The notes: generated by a model from the sequence alone, not told the origin. A stretch of DNA of 64,000 nt from Anarhynchus alexandrinus (GCA_008711295.1 VUYV01000047.1:530212-594211); one strand, 5' to 3'. Positions 13,271-25,159 are shown, counted from the stretch's first letter. Numbers and translations: made by a program.

Positions 13271-15535
13271 CCGCCTACCTCCCCTGCTGCTCAGAAAAGC
13301 AAGGGCAAACATGGTGCATACCCCAAAACAGCCCCAGCAGGTCCCAACAAGGGCTTCACAGCCTGACAAGAGCTCTCCTGGAAGATCACAGGTGGGGGCA
13401 CTCAGATAGACACGAGCGCAGGGCAATGCTCTGCCTCTGGGCGATTTTCAGCCACCGCGTGATTAACGGCACAACGTGCCGCAGTGGCTGCAGTTCACCG
13501 ACCGACCCCAGTGCCGCCTGTCCCATGGGAAGCACGCACGGAAAATGTATAAAAAAGCGTATAAAATCATCTGCTTCGGAAATCGCAAATACAATGTGCT
13601 CCCTCGGAGCATAAATACGTTTTCCAAACTCTCACGCTTCCAGACTCCTCCTAATCACGAGAGTCTCCTGGACTCCACTATCAACATCGAGGCGGCGACC
13701 TGGAGTTTACTCAGCACAATATTATTTAAGACGTAACACCGAGCATTTGGTGCAATAAAGTGCTATTCTAACTGATCTGACCTCATAAGACATATCTGAG
13801 AACAGCAGCGGCTCTGTTGCAAGTCTGCGCGGCACACTGCGCATCAGTGCCGTTAGAGGGGATAAATATACAGAGGCTATTTGAGCTGAAATTGTAATAA
13901 AATATTATGCGTTGCTCAGCAAGCTGACGTCTAGAACACAGTGGAAATCCTGCTAACAGGGAAGACATCAATTTGATTTTTAAGTTTGTTTAAAGCAGTT
14001 TTAACACTAAACAAGTAAACATTTATAACTGAATAAATAGTTTTCAGTTTAGTCAAGGAGCATTCAGTGGATGTTGGCATAAATATTCAGTTATGGAAAT
14101 TATTTGATTGAAATAGATTTTACATGCCATAAATAAACATTGTCTGCGATGAACACACACTCCCAACAAGCGGCGCGAATTAGAGAGCCACTGATGCCTA
14201 ATGCCAGTCTTTGAAAATGTTTTATTTAGAAGCACTTCTGCTCACCACGCAGCCAGCCAAATCCCATCTGCCCGGGGTTTTCTCGATGTTCATCTCGCCG
14301 CGTTACTAAACGCTCAGAGGAGAAGCCCGGCTGCGGGGATGGCGCGGAGGGTGCTGCACCCCTGTGCCCGGGGGGGGCTCGTCCGGGTGCTGGGATGGGG
14401 CAGGTTTAGCAGAGGACTGTGCCAAAAGAGCAAACAAAAGCAGTACAGCAGGAGCCTGCGACACGTCGGCGTCGCAGCCTGTTTGGTGTCGGCCACCTGC
14501 AGGAATCAGGGGTGAGAATTCGGTGTGTTTCACCAAAATCCGCTGTGGCTTCGGGGCTCGCAGAGCTACGGCTGGATGCGGGCGCAGGAGCGGCGCTCTG
14601 CCCCAAGCAGAGAGCATCCTCCTAGCGCTCAGCGTAGCTTTTGGCCACGTGAAGCGACACATAGGTACAAGTTAGACTTTTCCAAAATGTATTTATGAAT
14701 AAATGCCCTCAAATTCAGAAGTATTTGTGGTGCCGGCCCGGATGGGGATGGCTCTGCACAATCTTGTAAAGAAGCAGATGAGCTGAGCATTAAGTTGGAG
14801 AAAGTCAGGGATGACCCGACCAAGGGGATAAAGAGCACGTTCCTGGTTTGGGTACATTTTTAAGCCTTCTCTTCAAAATGACAGCATGTGCAGGACCAGA
14901 GCACGAGGCTGGCAGTGAAGCTGAGCCCAAAGATGGAGGGGGGAAGAAAGAAAATAAGAAAAAGAAAGGCAAGAACCAGAATTTCAGTTCTGATGTCACA
15001 CCTGTGACACCACCATGGTCACACAGGACCCACGCAGGAGCGAGGAGAGCCCACAGCTCTGCCCCACCCTGCCACCCAGCGCTGGTGCAGTAGCAAGGAT
15101 CCAAAACACAGAGAGGTATCTAAAACAAGCACAAGGCACCCGCAGGACAAACCCCCCGCATGCTACAGCTCACCAGGAAAAGCCATCTATTTCTGGACAC
15201 AGCAGCACAGACACATCACGGTGCAGAACTGTGTCTCGCCAGAGCCCTTACGATGACGGCGAAAGCACGGGCGGACTGTGCCATCTAGCTTCTACATTCA
15301 GACATGGATTGCTACGCTGGGTTTTCAGCCCTACACGCTGAAGCCACACGTGGCCGGGGACGGCAGAAACCCTCAGAGCCTTGGAACGGGAAATCTGTTC
15401 CCTGCCCCAAGCCTCTCCCCGGCACAGAGCGCGGGGTGGGTGGGTGGATGGAGAGTCCGGGTCAGACCCTGCCCAGAGTCACTCTTGGGGATAGCCTGCC
15501 CGGCGTTACACCTGGGCATCACTGTTACGGTTTGA
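13271..15535. other. Intergenic, AT-rich conserved-looking block
   Basis: No gene is recognised. From about 13,540 to 14,230 the sequence becomes AT-rich with many TAAAT, ATTA and CATAAATA words and few long mono-runs, a texture typical of developmental conserved non-coding elements. From 14,230 on it is GC-rich with scattered open frames on both strands that match no family known to me. Confidence 0.45.
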
Positions 15536-15985
15536 GGAACCCACAACAATTTGTTGTCATTTAGACAATTATTCTCTCACCTGATGATCCCTCCCCACCC
15601 GAGAAGGGGAATCGGGGAAAACAAGGAAACCCAAGGGTTGAAATATAAACAGATTTAATAAAATAAGACTAGAAAATTAACATTAATGACACTAAAGAAC
15701 CAGTATTGATCCCGATAGCAATACAAAACACATAGGGGTTACACTCAGCCCATGCCATCAGCAGGAGGCTGTGCACTCCCAGCCCGGGACAGCCAGTGTG
15801 GGACACTGCCAGCGCTGCGGCTTCTGGAGGACGGGAAGGGCTCAGGGCTCCGGCACCGGGGCAAGGGGTTCTCAGGATGGCAGCCATCACAGGAGAGAGA
15901 GCACGCCTCAGAAAACTTTCTAATTTATGTTGAATGTGACATTCATGGTATGAAGTAATCCCGTTGGCCAACTTGGGTTGCGCGG
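15536..15985 (-). mobile_element. Endogenous retrovirus LTR, ERVL-like (inverted partner A)
   Basis: On the minus strand this has an LTR layout: a U3-like part beginning ccaagttggccaacggga, a GC-rich middle, then a polyadenylation-type signal (ttattaaatctg) and a U5-like part starting tatttcaacccttgggtttc and ending near ggttcctcaaaccgtaaca. The same sequence recurs in the opposite orientation at 23,165-23,640. No gag, pol or env reading frame is attached, so it is a solo or fragmentary LTR. It abuts a CR1 fragment on its right. The family assignment is by general resemblance only. Confidence 0.65.
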
Positions 15986-16004
15986 TTGGCTGCTCTCAAT
16001 TTAT

Positions 16005-16590
16005 TCTCCACCCAGCCTGTATTTGTGCCATGTGCAGGACCTTGCACTTGGCCTGGTTGAACTTCATGAGGTTCACACAGGCCCACCTCTCAACCCTGTC
16101 CAGGTGCCTCTGGATGGCATCCCTTCCCTCCAGCGTGTCAACCTCTCCACACAGCTGGGTGTCATCAGCAAACTTGCTGGGGGAGCACTCCATCCCACTG
16201 TCCATGTCGCCAAAGATGCTAAATAGTACCAGTGCCAGTACCAACCCCTGAGGAACATCGCTTATCACTGGCCACCACTTGGATATCAAGCCATTGACCT
16301 GCAACTCTGAGTGTGGCCATCGAGTCTGCTCCTTATCCACCGAGTGGTCCATCTGTCAAACCCATGTCTCTCCAATTTAGAGACAAGGATGTCAAATGGG
16401 ACAGTGTCAAATGCTTTGCACAAGTCCAGGTAGATGACATCTGTTGCACTTCTCTTATCCGCCAATGCTGTAACGCCATCGTAGAAGGCCACCACATTTG
16501 TCAGGCACAATTTGCCCTTAATGAAGCCATGTTGGCTGTCACCGATCACCTCCTTGTTTTCCATGTGCCTTAGCAGAGTTTCCAGGAGAC
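16005..16590 (-). repeat. CR1 LINE fragment with RT domain
   Basis: Antisense CR1. The minus-strand translation around 16,290-16,560 shows the RT finger and palm words [10 protein letters not shown] and [13 protein letters not shown] second stretch near 16,140-16,250 corresponds to the PQG and FADDTQLCG region, displaced by frame breaks. The copy lacks both the 5' half and the 3' UTR and is inactive. It starts within about 20 bases of the neighbouring LTR, so one insertion probably landed in or beside the other. Confidence 0.93.
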
Positions 16591-17743
16591 AGTTTCCTTT
16601 TTATAACATAAGGATGAGTTTAAAAGCCAGTGTTTTACCCAAAGCCTTGCAAATTCCTCCTGGAGCCTCTGACAATTGTAGATTTTATCTGGTGCATAAT
16701 CCAATGCAATTTAATGTTTTTTCAACAGTCCAAAGCCCCTATAAACTCTATTTCAGCAATTAGAGGTTTATCTCTCTGAAAACTAAGGCATCACTAGCTT
16801 TTACTTGGCTCCAAGTAGGCAATGTTATTTCCCTACAGGAAAACATGTATTAGTAGTTTGCTATTAATGCAAAGTCCTTGAAGAGTACTTTGATTTTACC
16901 TGTTCTTTGGGGGAATCAGCAACTCTTTACAAATCACTTTGCTTCCAAATAAGTTTGAGCTTCACGTCTGTGCACCTTAAGAGTCTGTAACTGTCAGCTT
17001 TAGGAAGAAACCAAATGTGATTTTCACCACGAGCTCAGGAAATTCAAGGTTTTGGCACCTAGTCTTCGTTGTATATTGGGCAATAAATACCTAGTTAAGG
17101 CAGCAATAAAGTAAGAAGGCATTATAGTTTGTGCTACACCACCTTCCCACTAGACTTAAAAGATGGGAGCAATAGAATAGAAAAAAAGGCAAGAACATTT
17201 AAAGCATTTACAAAATTGCAAGGTGACAATTCAGGTATTTTAATGCGTACAGCATAATTCAAAGACATATTTTAGCTTTGTTTTCAAATAGGAAGCTGCT
17301 TTTCAATTGCCATCTCTAACTATTTGGTACAGAGGGTTTTTTTATTATTACTGGGTTTTGTTTTCCATCCCATAGGCAGCACGGTTGCTCTGGCACTCGG
17401 GACCAGATCCTCAGCTGCTTTGGCACAGGCCACTGCCCTGCAACAGCACCCACACAGGGCACACAAAGAAGGTGCCCCAAAGCCATTTCACCATCAGAAA
17501 GGAGCTTTGCTCAGGAAAGAGGGACCAATATTCCCAACTCCCTACCGGACTCAAATGTCTCTTCGCAGCTCTGAGTGTCCAAATAATTCTGATACTGCTG
17601 CCATTTGCAAAGGTCTCAGGTGGGTACCCAGCACAGGGGCATCCCGCTGTCACCAACGCATTGGTGGGGACAGGAACACACAAATGTTTCCCACTGGGAA
17701 GAGCCAGGAGCAGAGCTGTGCACCTCTGACATGTAGCAGAAGC
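16591..17743. other. Intergenic, nothing recognised
   Basis: AT-rich unique sequence between two CR1 fragments. No exon, RNA gene or repeat family is recognised. Confidence 0.6.
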
Positions 17744-18178
17744 ATAGAATGGTTTAGGTTGGAAGGGACCTTAAAGATCATCTAGTTCCAACCCCCCTGC
17801 CATGGGCAGGGACACCTCCCGCCAGACCAGGTTGCTCAAAGCCCTGTCCAACCTGGCCTTGAACACCTCCAGGGGTGGGGCAGCCACAGCTTCTCTGGGC
17901 AACCTGGGACAGTGTCTCACTACCCTCAGAGTGAAAAATTTCTTCCTAATATCTCATCTTAATATCCCCTCTTTCAATTTAAACCTGTTCCCCCTCATCC
18001 CATCACTCCACTCCCTGATCAAGAGTCCCTCCCCAGCTCTCCTGTGGCCCCTTTAGGGACTGGAAGGGGCTCTAAGGTCTCCCCAGAGCCTTCTCTTCGC
18101 CAGGCTGAACACCCCCAACTCTCTCAGCCTGTCCTCACAGCAGAGGGGCTCCAGCCCTTGGGTCATCTTTGTGGCCTC
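17744..18178 (-). repeat. CR1 LINE 3' fragment
   Basis: Antisense CR1 3' UTR. Its 3' end is at the left (agcatagaatggtttaggtt), followed by the typical gttccaacccccctgccatg box, and it runs to the last part of ORF2 at the right. It is 5'-truncated near 18,178, where non-repeat sequence resumes. Confidence 0.94.
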
Positions 18179-18571
18179 AGTTATTAAGAAGTTATTGAGA
18201 AGAGCGTGGAATAAAAATGAGAAGCATCTTTCACAGTAAGAAGAGGCATGACTGGTCACCAGGCTCAGATGTTGGCAGTCACACTGACCTACCATCTCTA
18301 ACACAAGCCCTTGGTGCAAACCAGCTGCTTTCTCCCTGGTGTCAGGAGGCTGCCCCAGACAGCATGGCTCAGCACAGAGGAAATTTGCTTCTCCGGACAC
18401 AGGCGGGTTATTAACAGTGCAACTGCTCCCCGTGCAGGCAGAGGCACTGCACAGTTGCTGTCTGTGGATCACACCCTCCTCCCAGGAGGATGAGAAGCTC
18501 AAAGCTCTCAAATACAAAGCTGGCATCATGTCCACTCACTGCATTTCATGCTTCTGCTCAGTTATCCTTGT
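18179..18571. other. Intergenic between two CR1 copies
   Basis: Unique sequence with no recognised gene or repeat. Confidence 0.55.
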
Positions 18572-19215
18572 CTGTAGAGCCCAATCACACACTGGCAGGG
18601 CTTGGAAGAGACCTCTGGAGATCACCCAGTCCAACCCCACTGCCAGAGCAGGGTCACCCACAGCAGGTTGCACAGGAACACATCCAGGTGGGGTTTGAAC
18701 ATCTCCAGAGCAGGAGACCCCACAGCCTCTCGGGGCAGCCTGTGCCAGTGCTCTGCCACCCTCAAGGTAAAGAGGCTTTTCCTCATGTTGAGATGGAATT
18801 TCCCATGTTCCAGTTTGTGCCTGTTGCCCCTTGTCCTGTCACTGGGCACCACTGAACAGAGTCTGGCCCCATCCTTTTGACACCCGCCCTTTAGAGATTG
18901 ATCAACATTCATGAGATTCCCCTCTCAGCCTTCTCTTCTCCAGCCTGAACAGCCCCAGGGCTCTCAGCCTTTCCTCAGAGAGAGATTCTCCACTCCCTGA
19001 GCATCTTTGTAGCCCTCTGCTGGACTCTCCCCAGTAGTTCCCTGTCCTTCTTGAACTGGGGGGGGGGGCGCATAAATGGACACAGTACTGCAGATGTGGC
19101 CTCACCAGGGCAGAGTAGAGGGGGAGGATGACCCCCCTCGACCTTCTGGCCCCACTCTGTTTAATGCACCCCAGGATACCACTGGCCCTCTTGGCCTCAA
19201 GGGAAGGTTGTGGCT
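18572..19215 (-). repeat. CR1 LINE fragment, divergent subfamily
   Basis: An antisense CR1 of a different subfamily from its neighbours. Its 3' UTR reads ggcagggcttggaagagacc and continues ctctggagatcacccagtcc instead of the common ggaagggacctttaaagatc. The minus strand retains a short piece of the ORF2 C-terminal region. A run of nine or more G at about 19,060 interrupts it. It is 5'-truncated near 19,215. Confidence 0.88.
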
Positions 19216-20213
19216 CGTGGAACAGGCAACAGCTTAATGGAGTGCTACCAGCTCCTCCGCCTGTGCAGCTCCCCAGCAGCATTCACGGGGACTCACACCA
19301 GCTGCTGACCAGCTTGGCACCGCTCTCTGCTGGGGGTCGGGAGCAGCCAGCAGCAGACAAAACCACCCGGTTTACACACTGCCTTGGAAAAGAACAGATC
19401 TGATTGTAACATGGGTTAAAATAACACTTAAGAACAAAAGACTTCCTCTTCCCCAGTGACAGTCCCCCTAACAGAAGAAATTCAGTAACTGGTTAGAAAA
19501 CTAATTAGTGTTTTCTGATTTTTCAGAATCACACTGAAGCCAAACACCACTCCCCCCCCATAGGATTCAACACTGTATATCAGCAGAAATTGGGGGGGGG
19601 GATCAATCACCAGAGGAATTAATTTTCTTTTATTATTTATTTAGTGTAGAAGCTCACCTTTGCCCTGAAGTTTCCAGCTAGGAACAAGGGGCTTCACCAT
19701 TTCTCATTCAAAGAGAGTGGCAGGCCCATCAAGGTCCTCCAGCTGCAGCAAGGCTGACCCAGTCCAGCATCAAACCCGGATCAGCAACAGCCAGAGCCCC
19801 CCAGGTGACCCCAAATCCGCATCCCTATGTGCCACCCAGGGCTGCCTTTGGTCAAAGGAGCTGCTCGCTGTCTGCCATCCTCCCAGGCTGCAGCAGGCAC
19901 GCCACGGCTGCTCAGCACTGTCACACACGACAGTCTGTGTGGCATCTTGAGATCCAGGGCATTGTTATTATGTAGAAACCCTTGAAGAAACCTGCTGTCT
20001 GATGTCATCACCTCAAATCAAAGGCAAGATGGAAACCCTCTGAGCAAGATAGCCCCACACAGTTATCTTTTAATTTTTGTATCAGGCTTTAACTATTAAG
20101 TGATCTTATTCAGTGCCCCAGAATTTGCTGTTCCTTCCCTGTAGGTAGTGGTGGGTTCAGTCCCCCTGCAATGAAGCCATGGTGTCAGCTCTTCAGATGA
20201 TAACACATTTCCC
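19216..20213. other. Intergenic, nothing recognised
   Basis: No gene or repeat is recognised. Homopolymer C and G runs occur at about 19,552 and 19,593. Confidence 0.55.
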
Positions 20214-20350
20214 CCAAATCAAACTGTTTGGGTGGGAAGGGACCTTTAAAGGCCGTCTAATCCAACCCCCCTGCCATAGGCAGGGACATCTTCAACTAGA
20301 TCAGGTTGCTCAGAGCCCCCTCCAACCTGGCCTGGAATGTTTCCACATCC
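20214..20350 (-). repeat. Short CR1 3' fragment
   Basis: About 130 bases of antisense CR1 3' UTR, recognised by gggaagggacctttaaaggc, ccaacccccctgccataggc and the following caggttgctcagagcccc. The tail octamers are missing and the copy is truncated on both sides. Confidence 0.88.
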
Positions 20351-21639
20351 CCACGCTGCTTCAGCTGTCAACACACCTCCAACCCCTGCTCAGCTGCTGC
20401 TCATCCCCAGAGGTTCCTCAAGGGAGGTTTTGACATTAAAGCTCACTGAAGGCCAAAAGCTTCTGGCAGCTCAGTGCTCTGCTCATGCCTGCAGGATCCA
20501 TTACATCTCTGCTTCTGCCACAAGGAACCACAACAGGCTCTGTGACAGGAAGGTACGGACACCCTCCAGTTCAGCAAGGTACTCACCAAGGACGAGGGGA
20601 CAGGGCCCTCTGCACCTCAGTGGGGAGGCTTTGCCACCACGCAGAATAAATACTCCAGCCACCAGGCCAGTGTGTGGATTTGTTCCCATTCCCTCCTCAC
20701 CACCCCATCTTGTTCAGTTTCATTTAGTAGCCAGTGGGAAAAGAAAAAGGCTACCAGGGATTCCTAAACTAGATGCAGAACACTCAGCTGACTCAGCCCA
20801 TCTGCCACTTCAGGCATCACCAAAACATTCATCTAGTCATTAACTTGACACAGAGCTGCGCAGCTTCAGCAGAGATGCTCCAATATCAGCCCAAGCAGCT
20901 GGACAAAGCCTTGACACTTTTAATCCCCTTAGAGGGAATTGGAAAGCCCAACTCCAGGCCTTTGGCATGTGTTTCTTTGCCCAATTCTCTTCAGTCCTAT
21001 CATACCAGAACCTTAAAGTGGCTGGAGACCTCAGAAGATGCCAGATTAAGTGGAAGGGGTGTGGGGCTCCATGTTAATTCACTCCCTTCAGCGGAAAGGA
21101 GGACGTTTGGACAGCACAGTACATCACCCATGGGCTCCAGCAGACATCTGCCACATCCAAAGGCCGCCACTGGCTCAGGATGCTGTTACAATTGATATCA
21201 GAACAAGGCAAGGTAACTTTCCCCACAGCTTCCCACGCCCCGAAGCACCAGGTCTCCTAACAGGCAAGGAAAGCTTGGGCACAAAGTTTGAGGCACAGCT
21301 CTGCACCACATACATGGTGTAACATCCCAATTTTCTACATTAGCAAGAGCAGAGTTTGCCAGTATCTAACCCAAGCCAGTCCGGCCTTACTGGCGGTAGC
21401 ACTCCAGCAGACTGCCCAGCTGTTCACCCACCCACCATTTTAAGTGAACCATTCCACTGCTCTGCTTGCAAATATGAAAGCTGTGGTGCATCACACAAGT
21501 ATCAGTACTCCTGGGCCCACGTGGTTTTGTGGGTGAAAGCCGAACACAGCAGGGCAGCACCCACCCCTCTGGGAGGACCACTGTGAGTCAGTAGAAGCCC
21601 CACAGCCATTATAAACTTTATAAAAGGCAAATGCGCACA
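20351..21639. other. Intergenic, downstream of RPS29
   Basis: No exon or repeat is recognised. The right end lies just past the predicted RPS29 cleavage site. Confidence 0.55.
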
Positions 21640-22226
<587 letters not shown>

Positions 22227-22320
22227 TCAACCCTGCCCCGCATCCCGGCCTGCAGCGCGGCGCGCCTGCGCAGCAGCCGCCCCCGCTCCTCTCGCCCTCA
22301 CCCACCCCCTCCCGCGGCGG

Positions 22321-22328
22321 TGACGTCA
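22321..22328 (+). promoter_or_regulatory. CRE/ATF site of the 7SL gene
   Basis: A perfect TGACGTCA palindrome at -52 to -45 from the 7SL start. The human 7SL gene needs an ATF/CRE-type site at nearly the same distance for Pol III transcription, so this is probably the working upstream element. It could also serve the divergent RPS29 promoter, about 120 bases away. Confidence 0.8.
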
Positions 22329-22372
22329 GCGGGGTGACGGCAGTAGAGGCGGCAGGCGCGAGACGGTTAAGC

Positions 22373-22672
22373 GCCGGGCGCGGTGGCGCGCGCCTGTAGT
22401 CCCAGCTACTCGGGAGGCTGAGCCCGCCGGATCGCTTGAGCCCAGGAGTTCTGGGCTGCAGTGCGCTATGCCGAGCGGGCGTCCGCGCTAAGGCCGGCAT
22501 CAATATGGTGAGCCCCGGGGAGCCGGGGCACACCAGGTTGACTAAGGAGGGGTGAACCGGCCCAGGTCGGAGACGGAGCAGGTCAAAACCCCTGTGCCGG
22601 TCAGTAGCGGGATCGCGCCTGTGAATAGCCACTGCAGCGTAGCCTGGGCAACACAGAGAGACGCGGGCTCCT
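22373..22672 (+). ncRNA. RN7SL: 7SL RNA (signal recognition particle RNA)
   Basis: This is a full-length gene for the about 300-nt RNA scaffold of the signal recognition particle, which pauses and targets secretory translation at the ER. It starts gccgggcgcggtggcgcg, the Alu-domain 5' end, and contains the cctgtagtcccagc loop element. Helix 6 is a clear CCCCGG-GGAG-CCGGGG hairpin with a GNAR tetraloop for SRP19. Helix 8 (aggtcggagacggagcaggt) is the SRP54-binding symmetric loop. The closing 3' strand (ggatcgcgcctgtgaatagc) follows. The match to human 7SL is close throughout, with mostly compensatory-looking changes. A CRE upstream and TTTT directly after the end argue for an expressed Pol III gene rather than a pseudogene. 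Mammals keep two copies near here, but only one is visible in this window. Confidence 0.97.
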
Positions 22673-22675
22673 TTT
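22672..22675 (+). terminator. Pol III terminator of 7SL
   Basis: Four T residues directly after the 7SL 3' end form the minimal Pol III stop signal. No further T run follows in the GC-rich flank. Confidence 0.8.
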
Positions 22676-23159
22676 GGGCCTCCCGCCCTTTTTAGGGCCC
22701 CCTCACAGCACGCCCCGCGCGCCCCTCACAGAACCCCCCCGCGCGCGCTACCGCCTCCTGCCGGCCCGCTGAGGGGCTGCGCGCGCCGCGCCGCCCCCTG
22801 CTGGCCGCCGCCTCGAATTAGAAAAAATAAAAAATAAAAGCCACCGCAAGGATTCCCCGATTTCTGGTAATCTAATCTCTGGTTAACGCGGGGCAAACTG
22901 GCCCGGCGGACGGAGGGTGAGGCGGGGCGGCCGTGTCTGCTGTCCCGGTGTAGAGCGGCGCAGGGCTGATTCCTCCTTCAGTGATTTCATCTTTGCATTA
23001 ATGTCTTATCCTAGCGCTTGGGGAAACTGCACTTTTAGAAGACTCAAGTGTCTAAATTTGTGAAAATATTTACTGTATAGCCACCTATGGTGTGCGGGTT
23101 TCAAGGTCTCGGTGTTTTCGAGCTCGTCAGGTGCAGGGACGAGGGGGAGCGAGACCCGG

Positions 23160-23640
23160 GCACTTGACCCACACTGGCCAGCAGGGTTATTTCATGCCAT
23201 CAATGTCTCGTTCAACATAAATTAGAAAGTTTGCTGCAAAGTAAACTGTCTCTCCCCTGATGGCTGCTGTCCTGAGAACCCCTTGCCCCGATGCCGGAGC
23301 CCTGAGCCCTTCCCGTCCTCCCGAAGCCGCAGCGCTGGCAGTGTCCCACACTGGCTGTCCCGGGCTGGGAGTGCACAGCCTCCTGCTGATGGCATGGGCT
23401 GAGTGTAACCCTTGTGTGGTTTGTATTGCTATCGGGATCAATACTGGTTCTTTAGTGTCATTAATGTTAATTAGCTAGTCTTATCCTATTAAATCTGTTT
23501 ATATTTCAACCCTTGGGTTTCCTTGTTTTCCCCGATTCCCCTTCCCGGGTGGGGAGGGATCATCAGGTGAGAGAATAATTGTCTAAATGACAACAAATTG
23601 TTGTGGGTTCCTCAAACTGTACCAGCGATGCCCAGGTGTA
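23160..23640 (+). mobile_element. Endogenous retrovirus LTR, ERVL-like (inverted partner B)
   Basis: The plus-strand counterpart of the LTR at 15.5 kb. A U3-like start (cacactggccagcagggtta) is followed by the same GC-rich middle, attaaatctgtttatatttc, the cccttgggtttccttg box and gttgtgggttcctcaaactg. The two copies can be matched base by base for long uninterrupted runs, so they are related and not very old. No retroviral protein frame is attached. Confidence 0.65.
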
Positions 23641-23654
23641 ACGCCGGGCAGGCT

Positions 23655-23790
23655 GTCCCCAGTCTTATTCTATTAAATCTGTTTATATTTCAACCCTTGG
23701 GTTTCCCTGTTTTGTTCCTGATTGCCCTTCCCAGGTGGGGAGGCGTCATCGGCTGAGAGAATAGTTGTCTACGCGACAATTCGCAGCGAG
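23655..23790 (+). mobile_element. Second R-U5-like LTR piece in tandem
   Basis: Directly after the LTR, the segment running from agtcttattctattaaatct through the cccttgggtttccctg box to gagagaatagttgtct appears again with more differences. It looks like a second, diverged R-U5 portion left by a partial element or by recombination between nested LTRs. Confidence 0.55.
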
Positions 23791-24640
23791 CAGCCCCATC
23801 TGTGCTCACGCAGCATTGGCTTCACCCGGCTTCCACCCCCGAGCCAGGGATTCTGTAAAATTCAGTGGTATTATCCCAATTTCTACTGCGCCCAAGTGTC
23901 TATGATTAAAGCGACTCTTCCCTGGTGCTGAAATTCCCCTACAGAATGCAGATTCCCAACCTGCCCTAGCTCTACCGCTTTTACATCACAAATTCTTTAA
24001 TTTTTTTGAAGTTTTCACTTTATGGAATTTGTCCCCGTTACTTTGGGAATGAGTCTTTCATAAGGCCTCACGTTCTCCTGTCGTTCAGAAACTCTGAGCC
24101 ACCTCTGCCTCCACAGTAGGTGGAGGATCAAGTGTGACACCGGCATCTAAACCAACCAAACAGCAGCTGCACATCATGGGGGACACACATGGCTTTTCCC
24201 CCAAGCTTGGTTTCCAAACACCTGCGACTCTCATTTCTGGTGGTGTTACACCCAAACCCACCCTTCAGCCGAGCCATCCCCGCCACGCCGGGGACAGGCG
24301 GCCATCCCTGAGGTGACACTCTGTCACTGGTAGTCGATTCTGCTGTCACCGCCCTGAGGAGAACATCAGAGGCAGCACTGGTACCTTTGCAAATGAACAC
24401 ACAGAAGGATTTCTAATAAACCTTGTATTCTTCCATTACACACCACAACAGTAGATATTGCCCAAAAGATTTGCCTGTGGCGCTGGACCCGTGGCACAGA
24501 GCTGATCGCCCTGGCGAGCGGCCATGTCCCACCTGCCTGCCCCCTTCCGTGTTCCTCACACCCTGCCCTGGGCTCCTCGCTGCTGCCATCATGGACACTC
24601 TGCCACAGCTGGTGCTACCGAGCCCAGGGGCCATCAGGGA
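23791..24640. other. Intergenic between LTR and LRR1 promoter repeats
   Basis: No gene or repeat family is recognised. Confidence 0.5.
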
Positions 24641-24659
24641 CCAGCATGCCCACAGGGGT

Positions 24660-25158
24660 GCTCCCCCGTGTCCCCTCATGCCCCCCATGCCCTCAGCTCC
24701 TCCATGTCCACTTATACCCGCTGTCCCCTCAGCTCCCCTGTCCCTTCACGTCCTCCATGTCTCCTCACACCCCCTGTCCCCTCAGCTCCCCTGTGTCCCC
24801 TCAGCTCCGCTGTCCCTTCACCTCCTCCATGTCTCCTCACACCTCCTGTCCCCTCAGCTCCCCTGTGGCCCCTCACACCCCTGTCCCTTCAGCTCCATAG
24901 CTCCTCACAACTCCCGGCCCTTCAGCTCCTCCATGGCCCCTCACACCCCCCATCCCCTCAGCTCTTCCATGGCTCCTCACACCCGCGGTCCCCTCACACC
25001 CGCCGTCCTCTCAGCTCCCCTGTGTCCCCTCACACCCCCATCCCTTCAGCTCCTCCGTGGCCCCTCACACCACCCATCCCCTCAGCTCTTCCATGGCCCC
25101 TCACACCCGCCGTCCCCCCACCCCCCCCGCCTCCCCCCCCACCCCCCCCCCCCCCCCC
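24660..25158 (+). repeat. C-rich minisatellite upstream of LRR1
   Basis: Tandem, imperfect units built from cccctcacacccnccntcc and cctcagctcctccatggc words, roughly 35-45 bases each, ending in a C-run of about 40 bases that contains an N at 25,159. The plus strand is almost pure pyrimidine, so G-quadruplex, i-motif or triplex structure is possible. The units are free of stop codons in at least one frame, which explains the long proline-rich open frame seen across the region. That frame is not a gene. Confidence 0.85.
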
Positions 25159-25159
25159 N

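Noticed and set aside
13041..13271. Reverse transcriptase as a standalone gene
   Set aside because: The RT motifs lie inside a both-ends-truncated, frameshifted CR1 fragment.
14848..15093. Plus-strand frame with a KKENKKKKGKNQ run, resembling a ribosomal or nuclear protein tail
   Set aside because: The lysine run comes from a short purine-rich tract. The flanks show no similarity and no splice or promoter context.
19057..19070. Long G-run within a CR1 copy as a possible regulatory G-tract
   Set aside because: It lies inside a decayed CR1 sequence where homopolymer expansion is common.
22701..22960. Second 7SL or SINE copy downstream of the 7SL gene
   Set aside because: Only GC-rich flank is present. 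No Alu-domain, A-box or B-box sequence recurs.
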